From Lachnospiraceae bacterium (GTDB taxonomy: Bacteria > Bacillota_A > Clostridia > Lachnospirales > Lachnospiraceae), in contig JAGDDC010000117.1 in the NCBI GenBank assembly GCA_017958245.1, positions 1 to 9,385 of the forward strand: DNA of 9,385 nt, read 5' to 3'. Below, piece after piece: positions 1 through 5,516 of this stretch. The position numbers were made by a program, and so were the translations under genes. The number at the start of each line of letters is the position of its first letter. Within the stretch, counting starts at the first letter, position 1. The notes below the pieces were generated by a model that ran no database searches, was not told where the DNA came from, and saw only the letters and a list, made by a program, of their open reading frames with translations.

Positions 1-1760
1 AGCTCGTCGTCCGAAGAGACTCCCATGATGCCCCAGCGCTGGTTGTCTATGCTGTTGGTCATGCTCTCCTGGTTTCTCGAGAGAGTCTGGTATTCGTCGC
101 CTCTCACTGCTATCGCCCCCGTAAAAGCCGTATAATACGCGTTGACGTTGTACTGGGTGAGCGTGTTGGGCGAGAGCGTTGCAAATGGCTCCTGCCAGGT
201 CTTCAAAAGATTCTCGATCATCGCTATGTCGTAGTCACCCGTTCCCTTGTTTGAGATGATCGGGAGCTTCGACTTGTTGGCGAGTATCTCGGGATTGACC
301 TCAAGCTCACCTAAAGTGTAGAGCGAGTAGTTGTCCTCGGGGTCCTCCCAGTTCATGATCTTCGCTCCCTCGAGCACCGTGCCGTCTGCGAGCGTTATAT
401 CCTGCGCCTGCATGTATCTGTTCACGGACTTTCTCGCGAAGAGCTCGATGCCGGGTGTAGCCTCCGAGTCAACGCCCACAGGAGCGTTCTCCTCGTCGAA
501 GATCTTGATCTTCGTGTCTTCTTCGAAGGTGTACTCCTCGCCGCTGTCGAGGGTGATCGTCGTGCCCGCCGAGACAGTCACTGTCTTGTTGGGGCAGAGC
601 GCATCGTTGATCATGGTCACGATCCCGTGTACCAGCTGGTCGAACTGCGCCTGCGTCATCCTCACTATTGAGGACTCGACGTTTAAGTTATATGCCTTTG
701 TGTTCTCCTCGAACACGTCGTAAGCGATCTTGTAAGCCGACTCGTCAAAATACCCTTCCTCGTCGGTGAAGTCTTCTTCCTTCGGCTCTATCGGGATGTC
801 GGTGTATTTGCCTACATACAGGCCTCTCGCCGCTATGGCTCCCTTGAGGCCTCCGACGTCCGCCTTGTTGACTGCGTTGGGCGCCGTCGAGAAATCAAAG
901 ACGTCAGTGTTGTCGAGATGCGGCCAAACGGGGATCAGAACTCCCGATACCTCATCGAGCGGCTCGTCGATGCCGTGCTGTGCGTAATACTCAGCCTTCG
1001 TGATGCCCGCCATGTGGCAGCACATGCCGTCGTTTACGAAGCGGACACCCTCGATGTCCACGGTGACCCTGCGGTCCATGTTCTCCTTGTAGGTGATCTT
1101 GACCATCTGCCCGAGCTCGTCGAGGAGCGCGTTTCTTCTGTCGCGGTAGTCGTTGGCGTTCTCCACTCCACCCGCCTCGCACTTCGCGATCTTCGAGTTG
1201 AGGACCACGATCTCGTCGCCGATCTCGTTTATGCGGTCGATCTGGTTGTCGATCTGAGTGTTCAGATCCAGCTGATACTTCTTAAGCTGGCCGTAGATCT
1301 CGTTGGATCTCTCCATAAAATTAACGGCAGTCTCAACGAGCGTCGCCTGGGCAACCCTGCTGTCCGGCTCTTTGGAGAGCTCCTGAAGCGATATCCAGAA
1401 CTCCTCAACGTTGTCCTGGAAGGCCACTCCCTGAAGTTCACCGAAGATGCTCTCTATCTCAACCACCGCATCATTTTGCGAATCATAAAAGCCCTGTCTT
1501 CCGGCTTCCTGTCTGTATGCCTTGTCGAGGAACACGTCTCTGCACTGGCGCACTTCCTCGGTGTCAACACCGAGACCTACCTGCTGGAAAGAAACAGGAC
1601 CATAGCCCCTGAGCTGGTAAAGGGAACTCCTAAGCAGTGTCTGCTGCCTTACGAACCCTTCCGTCTCAACGTTGGAAAGGTTATGAGCAACTGTGTTGAG
1701 CCCATGCTGGCTGACCTTGAGTCCCGATACACCAACCGACAGATCTGTAAATAAACCCAT
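1..1760 (-). CDS. flgK: Flagellar hook-filament junction protein FlgK (HAP1), C-terminus cut by window edge
   Basis: FlgK is exported by the flagellar type III apparatus and forms the first junction ring between hook and filament. The frame is open from ATG at 1760 to the edge, giving 586 full codons. Residues 1-40 form the flagellar rod/hook N-terminal helix, including SVGVSGL and HNLSNVETEGFVRQQ. A long helical segment (about 90-225) contains FWISLQELSKEPDSR, typical of FlgK. The last visible residues, GVSSDDE, match the start of the conserved C-terminal GVSLDEEM-type motif, so perhaps 40 residues are missing. AGGAGG (1767-1772) lies 6 bases before the ATG. Residues about 315-360 are an acidic insertion (KEEDFTDEEGYFDE), and cysteines occur at 73, 194, 247, 248 and 389, which is unusual for an axial flagellar protein. 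flgL would be expected next, outside the window. There is no frameshift in the visible part. Confidence 0.96.
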   Translation of the reverse strand, partial: MGLFTDLSVGVSGLKVSQHGLNTVAHNLSNVETEGFVRQQTLLRSSLYQLRGYGPVSFQQVGLGVDTEEVRQCRDVFLDKAYRQEAGRQGFYDSQNDAVVEIESIFGELQGVAFQDNVEEFWISLQELSKEPDSRVAQATLVETAVNFMERSNEIYGQLKKYQLDLNTQIDNQIDRINEIGDEIVVLNSKIAKCEAGGVENANDYRDRRNALLDELGQMVKITYKENMDRRVTVDIEGVRFVNDGMCCHMAGITKAEYYAQHGIDEPLDEVSGVLIPVWPHLDNTDVFDFSTAPNAVNKADVGGLKGAIAARGLYVGKYTDIPIEPKEEDFTDEEGYFDESAYKIAYDVFEENTKAYNLNVESSIVRMTQAQFDQLVHGIVTMINDALCPNKTVTVSAGTTITLDSGEEYTFEEDTKIKIFDEENAPVGVDSEATPGIELFARKSVNRYMQAQDITLADGTVLEGAKIMNWEDPEDNYSLYTLGELEVNPEILANKSKLPIISNKGTGDYDIAMIENLLKTWQEPFATLSPNTLTQYNVNAYYTAFTGAIAVRGDEYQTLSRNQESMTNSIDNQRWGIMGVSSDDE

Positions 1761-1806
1761 GCCTTTCCTCCTTTTCTGTCTTTTTTACTTTCTCAGTTCT
1801 TCCATG

Positions 1807-1823
1807 TCACTTTCAAAAAGTGA
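1807..1823 (-). other. Small hairpin in the flgK leader
   Basis: TCACTTT and AAAGTGA form a perfect 7-bp inverted repeat around a 3-base loop. It lies downstream of the proposed flgK transcription start (about 1828-1831) and about 35 bases before the flgK ribosome binding site. It has no T-run long enough to be a terminator on the minus strand. A role in mRNA stability or as a protein-binding site is possible, but nothing seen here proves it. Confidence 0.4.
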
Positions 1824-1836
1824 TTCTTCTATATAT

Positions 1837-1864
1837 CTTTCGGCTCAAACCCTCTGATTCTTTA
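1837..1864 (-). promoter_or_regulatory. Sigma-28 (SigD/FliA)-type promoter for flgK
   Basis: Reading the minus strand, TAAA (1864-1861) is followed after 16 bases by GCCGAAAG (1844-1837). The known sigma-28 consensus is TAAA, about 15 bases, GCCGATAT/A; the -35 box matches fully and the -10 box matches at its invariant GCCGA. It lies about 76 bases upstream of the flgK ATG and just after the flgN terminator, so it would restart transcription for flgK. Late hook-junction genes are sigma-28 targets in model bacteria, which fits. The promoter is inferred from sequence only. Confidence 0.72.
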
Positions 1865-1907
1865 CAAGCAACTCTTCTTTTTTTTGATCTGCGCTCATCT
1901 GTCGCGC

Positions 1908-1937
1908 AAAAAAAGAGCCGTTCCAAACGGACGGCTC
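1908..1937 (-). terminator. Intrinsic terminator after flgN
   Basis: On the minus strand GAGCCGTCC, a 5-base loop and GGAACGGCTC-type sequence form a 9-bp stem (arms 1937-1929 and 1923-1915, one G-T pair), followed at once by seven T (1914-1908). It begins about 10 bases after the flgN stop codon. This is the classic form of a factor-independent terminator, and it separates flgMN from flgK. Confidence 0.88.
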
Positions 1938-1946
1938 CCGGTCTTC

Positions 1947-2465
1947 TCACTGTTTTGTGTCAAATGACCCCTTCCTGTATATACCGGACATGTCCTGTTC
2001 GGCTCCGCGCGTGTCGTAGTTGCTTATGCCCGGCGCGGATCTCATGCTCTGCAGGAGGTTCATGTTGAAATCTATCATCTCAAGCGACTGCTCGAGCAAG
2101 ACTCTGTTGCGCTCGTTGATCGACATCAGGCTCTTCACCGTGGTGTTCAGCGAGTCGTACACGACGGCCAGACGGTTCGTGATGTCCGGCTGCGCAGCCA
2201 TCAGCTTCGTGAGCGTCTTGACGTTCAGAGTCTTCGGGTCCCTGTTCAAAACAGTCCCTATATTCACAATGACCTCCTCCCTCTTCCGCTCAAGAGAGTT
2301 GATCTTCTCGATCACTTCCTGTTCCTTCGCGGTAATATCCTGCAGGGCTGTGAGGTCATTGTCTATGATCACTTTAGTCTTCTCTTTTTCAATCGGGATG
2401 AGTTCCTTGTAGATCCCATCTTCCAGATCCATAGTCCGGATCAGTTCTTCAATCAGGCTTGCCAT
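1947..2465 (-). CDS. flgN: FlgN-family flagellar export chaperone
   Basis: FlgN is a cytoplasmic chaperone that binds the C-termini of FlgK and FlgL and keeps them competent for type III export. The 172-residue product is nearly all helical, with heptad-like regions at about 24-65 (EKEKTKVIIDNDLTALQDI, EQEVIEKINSLERKREEV) and about 100-140. The late stretch LLEQSLEMIDFNMNLLQS is the recognisable FlgN C-terminal helix. Length and lack of a signal peptide fit the family. The start ATG is preceded by GAGAGGA 5 bases upstream. It follows flgM by 29 bases, so the two are surely cotranscribed, and it is followed by a terminator. Sequence identity in this family is low, so the call rests on helix pattern plus the flgM and flgK neighbours. 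Confidence 0.92.
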   Translation of the reverse strand: MASLIEELIRTMDLEDGIYKELIPIEKEKTKVIIDNDLTALQDITAKEQEVIEKINSLERKREEVIVNIGTVLNRDPKTLNVKTLTKLMAAQPDITNRLAVVYDSLNTTVKSLMSINERNRVLLEQSLEMIDFNMNLLQSMRSAPGISNYDTRGAEQDMSGIYRKGSFDTKQ

Positions 2466-2494
2466 ACAATTCCTCTCATCTGGAGTCCCGTTCT

Positions 2495-2773
2495 CTAGAA
2501 CGGAAGATCAAAGTAATCGTCGAGCATCTTCTCAGCAAGAGCCTCGTCGCTTACGTTGTAGGTGCCGTTCGCAAATGCAGCCTTAAGAGAAGCAACCTTG
2601 TCCATACGTACATCGGGAGCCTTCGCAACAGCCTGCTTAGCGATCTGGAAATCCTTGCCGATCCTTGATATCTCGACCTTATCACTCTTTGACACAGCGC
2701 CGGTACCTGAGGTCTTCCTTGTCCTGTTTGCCTGATACAGCTGACTTACTTTGTTCATTGCATCAATACGCAT
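2495..2773 (-). CDS. flgM: Anti-sigma-28 factor FlgM
   Basis: FlgM binds the flagellar sigma factor (SigD/FliA) and blocks late-gene transcription until the hook is complete. The product from ATG 2773 is 92 residues, the normal FlgM size, and begins MRIDAMNKVSQLYQ like other Firmicute FlgMs. The N-terminal half is low-complexity and probably disordered, and contains SDKVEISRIGKDF. The C-terminal half carries the sigma-binding helices, VRMDKVASLKAAFANGTY followed by VSDEALAEKMLDDYF. The frame could be extended to TTG at 2806 (103 residues), but AAGGTGG (2788-2782) sits 8 bases before the ATG and family alignment favours the ATG. It is the first gene of a two-gene unit with flgN, probably driven by the sigma-28-like promoter upstream, which would place FlgM under control of its own target. 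Confidence 0.93.
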   Translation of the reverse strand: MRIDAMNKVSQLYQANRTRKTSGTGAVSKSDKVEISRIGKDFQIAKQAVAKAPDVRMDKVASLKAAFANGTYNVSDEALAEKMLDDYFDLPF

Positions 2774-2830
2774 ATTCTTCACCACCTTAACTCCGTTTAA
2801 TTCCAAGCCTCATTCCTTTGAAGCCGCTAT

Positions 2831-2850
2831 AAAAAGGTTTCATTGAAACC
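2831..2850 (-). other. Hairpin plus T-run in the flgM leader (weak terminator or attenuator)
   Basis: On the minus strand GGTTTC, AAT and GAAACC (2850-2836) form a perfect 6-bp stem with a 3-base loop, followed by five T (2835-2831). It lies between the proposed flgM promoter and the flgM start. The stem is short and only half G+C, so it is weaker than the terminators at 1908 and 8901. It may end read-through from the CAP-protein gene, 140 bases upstream, or act inside the flgM leader. Confidence 0.4.
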
Positions 2851-2872
2851 CATCCCACTTGTTCTGTAATAT

Positions 2873-2899
2873 ATATCGGACGGAAAAAAGAAAAGTTAA
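2873..2899 (-). promoter_or_regulatory. Sigma-28-like promoter for flgMN
   Basis: The minus strand has TCCGATAT (2880-2873), a 7 of 8 match to the sigma-28 -10 box GCCGATAT. TAAC lies 14 bases upstream (2898-2895), or TTAA at 15 bases. The 60 bases upstream are strongly A/T-rich. A sigma-28 promoter for flgM is known in other bacteria and gives negative feedback. A sigma-A promoter using the overlapping TATATA with TTAACT 18 bases upstream cannot be excluded. The remaining gap between flgM and the CAP gene (about 2900-2990) is A/T-rich runs with no other element I can name. Confidence 0.5.
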
Positions 2900-2990
2900 C
2901 ACCTTTTAGATACTTTTTTTCTTTTTTGTGAAGAAAAATTTTTTTAGGTCATCAAAAAGGCAAGCTCTTCTTATATAAGGGGACACAAAC

Positions 2991-4691
2991 TCAACCGGTC
3001 CTGACCGTGCGCGCCCCCGACCACTCCGATCTGTAGGTCACTCCGTCCTTCACGCAGAAGGTCCTGATCCTCACATAGTACATCTTCTTTCTCTTAAGCC
3101 CCCTCAAAGTGAAGGTCTTTTTGTTCTTGTCCGAGATGATGAGGATCTCACTCTTTTTAAAGCTCTTCTTTGTCGAGTACTCGATCTCGTAGCCTGTGTT
3201 CTGCTTTAAAACTCTCGTCCACTTAAAGCCTATCCCGCCCTGTTTGGGTGTCAGCTTCGCAAATGATGTGGCCTTCGGGTTTATGACGTACTCGAGTTCT
3301 TTGGTCGCGGAATATAAGACGTCGTTGAAGGTGACTGTGGCTTTCGCCGTTCCGACCTTCGCGTAGCCTTTGTACTTTACAGTGTAGTTTGAGGGGTCGA
3401 TCGTCTCGCCGGAAGCATCATTTGCGGTGACGGCAGGCTTTATGCGTTTGCCCGGCCTGAAGGCGAAGACCGTGCCCTTGAGGCTTATCTCACCGATCTT
3501 TTCTATGATCTCTACGTCCGAGGTCTGTCCGCAGTTCTCGCAGACCAGACCGACCGCGCCGTCTTCCTCCATGGTCGCGGGTACCGTGTAGTCCGTATAC
3601 TTGTGCCCCGTCGCGGGGATCACGTCGACGTAGGCATCGCCGCACCCCTTGCAGGTATAGACTATGGTCCCGGGCTCCGTACAGCTCGCCTGAGTCTCTA
3701 TGACTCCCTCGTCGTAGTCGTGGGATACGATCACGGGAAGACTTATCGGATAGCCGAGATACGAGGTCTGAAGCACTGCAACTCCCTCGCCGAGGGCGGT
3801 GACTTCATTTCCGGATATGCTCACTACATCGGGTGCGCTCGAGGCAAATGACAGCCCCGGACTGTCCGTCACGGTCCTGTCGGTCCCGAAGGCGTTCACT
3901 CTGAGCCCGTATCCCGAAGGCGTAAAGGTCTCGCCGCAGTTTGCTGACAGAGTGTACCGGCAGTCGACCTCTTCGCCTATCAGTACGGCTGCGTCCTCGT
4001 CAAAAAGGCTTGCCCTTCCGTCCGACAGATCGGGGACCACGTATATCCCGTCTATATCGTCCGAGCTGACCGATATGGTCACACTTGTCTTCTGGTCGAG
4101 GGGAGAAGTGGGTGTCCCGACGTATGAGCTGCCCGAGAGCTCGAGCGCCCAGTAGTGGACTCCCTCATAGATGACGTGACCCACTCCGAAGGAAGCATAG
4201 TTTCCAAGAAGTGAGCGCCTGTGCCCCTGCCCGTTGTAGGGCTTGTCCTCCTCCATCCAGCCGTCAAAGACGCTCCGGACAGAACCATAGCCCTTCGCTA
4301 TGTTCTCCGCCACTCCGGATGTGCTCACGCCGAGCTCGGAGTAGGCCGTGAAGCAGGAGCTTCCCGAGGGTCTCGTATGACTGAATAGCACGGCGAGCTC
4401 CGCCGCCCTCTTCATCGCAACCCTCTCAAGGTCATAGTTATAGGTGAGCGCAGAAAGAACACCGGGCGTTGTCTTTGTCAGATCGTCAGGGTTCCAGTAC
4501 CAGGCCTGGCCGCCCGTCCTGACAGAATTGATCATATCAAGGATCAGGCGGGCCTCGCTCTGGCCCCCTGTCATCTCAAAGGTGAAGTCCAGTGTGTCCG
4601 AAGCCTTCGCGGCGCGGGGCACGAAGCCCTGCACCGTCAGTATGAACGCCATGACGGCGGTCACAAGAAGCCTAAAAGTCTTTCTGCGCAT
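2991..4691 (-). CDS. Secreted CAP-domain (SCP/PR1-like) protein with Ig-like, cysteine-repeat and Fn3-like regions
   Basis: Exact function unknown. The 566-residue product has a Sec signal peptide (basic MRRK, hydrophobic core 8-23, likely cleavage after AKA at 30). The CAP domain spans about 45-190 with the usual residues H105 (FSHTRPSG), E129 (GVAENIA) and H157 (GQGHRRSLL), then FGVGHVIYEGVHYWALEL. Next comes a bacterial Ig-like segment (about 240-322). Two tandem cysteine repeats follow: C337, C347/C350 in the first and C384/C387 in the second, joined by IPATGHKY. The C-terminus (about 480-566) resembles fibronectin type III (YEIEYSTKKSF, YYVRIRTF). There is no LPXTG, SLH or membrane anchor, so release to the medium or non-covalent wall association is likely. 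The ATG has AGGA 4 bases upstream. The gene lies 28 bases after nagB with no promoter visible between them, so cotranscription is likely. Confidence 0.88.
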   Translation of the reverse strand: MRRKTFRLLVTAVMAFILTVQGFVPRAAKASDTLDFTFEMTGGQSEARLILDMINSVRTGGQAWYWNPDDLTKTTPGVLSALTYNYDLERVAMKRAAELAVLFSHTRPSGSSCFTAYSELGVSTSGVAENIAKGYGSVRSVFDGWMEEDKPYNGQGHRRSLLGNYASFGVGHVIYEGVHYWALELSGSSYVGTPTSPLDQKTSVTISVSSDDIDGIYVVPDLSDGRASLFDEDAAVLIGEEVDCRYTLSANCGETFTPSGYGLRVNAFGTDRTVTDSPGLSFASSAPDVVSISGNEVTALGEGVAVLQTSYLGYPISLPVIVSHDYDEGVIETQASCTEPGTIVYTCKGCGDAYVDVIPATGHKYTDYTVPATMEEDGAVGLVCENCGQTSDVEIIEKIGEISLKGTVFAFRPGKRIKPAVTANDASGETIDPSNYTVKYKGYAKVGTAKATVTFNDVLYSATKELEYVINPKATSFAKLTPKQGGIGFKWTRVLKQNTGYEIEYSTKKSFKKSEILIISDKNKKTFTLRGLKRKKMYYVRIRTFCVKDGVTYRSEWSGARTVRTG

Positions 4692-4703
4692 ACTTTCCTA
4701 TAT

Positions 4704-4719
4704 GAAGAGATGCCTCTTC
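4704..4719 (-). other. Intergenic hairpin between nagB and the CAP gene
   Basis: GAAGAG, a 4-base loop and CTCTTC form a perfect 6-bp inverted repeat. It fills the space between the nagB stop codon and the ribosome binding site of the next gene. There is no T-run after it on the minus strand, so it is not a terminator. It could affect mRNA processing or translation of the downstream gene; its role is unknown. Confidence 0.4.
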
Positions 4720-5433
4720 TTATTCGAAGTTGTAGATGACTGTGGTGTCGGGATGAAGCTGAAGGATCGATGCGGGAACCGAGGGAGTGATAGGTCCGAA
4801 GAACGCTCTCTCCACGATATCCTTCTTGTCAACGCCATTTGCGATGAGCAGGATCTTCTTTGCCGCCATGATGGTACCCATACCCATGGTGATCGCCGTC
4901 TTGGGCACGTCGTCCTCGCTCTCGAAGAATCTCGCGTTGGCCTTGATGGTCCTCTCGTCAAGCTTTACCTCGTGTGTCTCGCGGATGAAACGGCTGTCGG
5001 GCTCGTTGAAGCCTATATGTCCGTCATGTCCGATGCCGAGCAGCTGGATGTCCGTTCCGCCGAGCGACTCAACGAACTCGTCGTAGCGCTTGCCTTCCTC
5101 TGCGAGGTTCTCAGCCATACCGTTGGGAACGTGAGTGCACTCTCTTCTCACATTTACAAAATCAAAAAGGTTGTGGTTCATGAAGTATCTGTAGCTCTGA
5201 TCGTTCGTGCCGTCAAGACCTACGTACTCGTCGAGGTTGACCGTAGTCACCTTTGAAAAATCAAGCTCACCCTTCTTGTATCTGTTTACGAGCTCTGCAT
5301 ATGTGCCGATGGGCGTCGAACCCGTTGCGAGTCCGAGTACGCAGGCGGGCTTGAGCACGATCTGCGCCGAGAGGATATCAGCCGCTCTGCGGCTTAAGTC
5401 TTCGTAGTTTGCTGCTTCGATCATTCTTAACAT
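4720..5433 (-). CDS. nagB: Glucosamine-6-phosphate deaminase NagB
   Basis: This cytoplasmic enzyme converts glucosamine-6-phosphate and water to fructose-6-phosphate and ammonia, the last step bringing amino sugars into glycolysis. The 237-residue product contains the phosphate loop GLATGSTPIGTY (34-45), LDEYVGL with D68, and GIGHDGHIGFNEP with D137, H139 and E144. These correspond to the catalytic Asp72, Asp141, His143 and Glu148 of the E. coli enzyme. It ends at YNFE and is about 30 residues shorter than E. coli NagB, like the non-allosteric Firmicute type (B. subtilis about 240). The ATG at 5433 is preceded by AAGGAG 9 bases upstream; a second ATG three codons in is less likely. No nagA (deacetylase) or amino-sugar transporter is visible. 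A candidate promoter with a dyad lies just upstream, and the CAP gene follows. Confidence 0.97.
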   Translation of the reverse strand: MLRMIEAANYEDLSRRAADILSAQIVLKPACVLGLATGSTPIGTYAELVNRYKKGELDFSKVTTVNLDEYVGLDGTNDQSYRYFMNHNLFDFVNVRRECTHVPNGMAENLAEEGKRYDEFVESLGGTDIQLLGIGHDGHIGFNEPDSRFIRETHEVKLDERTIKANARFFESEDDVPKTAITMGMGTIMAAKKILLIANGVDKKDIVERAFFGPITPSVPASILQLHPDTTVIYNFE

Positions 5434-5477
5434 GTTGGTTCTCTCCTTTTTCGTTTTATAAGCTTATGATGCTTTTG

Positions 5478-5483
5478 ATTATA
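5478..5483 (-). promoter_or_regulatory. Candidate -10 box for nagB
   Basis: A perfect TATAAT is present on the minus strand about 45 bases before the nagB ATG. No good TTGACA-like -35 box is found 16-18 bases upstream; that position is occupied by the dyad at 5494-5506. A poor -35 box together with a dyad would fit an activator-dependent or repressed promoter. It is also possible that nagB is transcribed by read-through from the galactosidase gene. Confidence 0.42.
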
Positions 5484-5493
5484 TGACCTTAAA

Positions 5494-5506
5494 CGCACAC
5501 TGTGCG
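5494..5506. promoter_or_regulatory. Dyad CGCACACTGTGCG between the galactosidase gene and nagB
   Basis: Six complementary base pairs flank a single central base. It lies 11 bases after the galactosidase stop codon and in the -35 region of the candidate nagB promoter. As RNA it could form only about a 5-bp stem with 3 loop bases, followed by TTTAAGG on the minus strand, which would make a poor terminator. As DNA its symmetry is of the size expected for a dimeric regulator's operator. Which of the two it is cannot be told from the sequence. Confidence 0.4.
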
Positions 5507-5516
5507 ATGGATCCTT

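Noticed and set aside
918..1754. Plus-strand open frame (278 codons) opposite flgK
   Set aside because: flgK is clearly coding on the minus strand here with conserved N-terminal motifs; the antisense product is unlike any protein I know.
1..1760. Possible frameshifted or broken flgK
   Set aside because: No closed frame is visible because the stop lies outside the window; translation from ATG 1760 is uninterrupted through 586 codons to the edge.
1961..1979. Near-identical 19-base string (18 of 19) at 1961-1979 and 7880-7898
   Set aside because: One copy lies in the flgN coding end (KGSF codons) and the other around the alpha-galactosidase ribosome binding site. There are no further copies and no flanking similarity, so chance plus a GGAAGGGG-type SD is the simplest explanation.
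2900..2990. A/T-rich inverted repeats after the CAP gene
   Set aside because: AAAAAGAAAAAAAGT and ACTTTTCTTTTTT could pair imperfectly, but there is no G+C core, and low-complexity A/T runs produce such matches by chance.
4444..5256. Plus-strand open frame (270 codons) spanning parts of the CAP gene and nagB
   Set aside because: It crosses two well-supported minus-strand genes and their intergenic gap, and has no domain.
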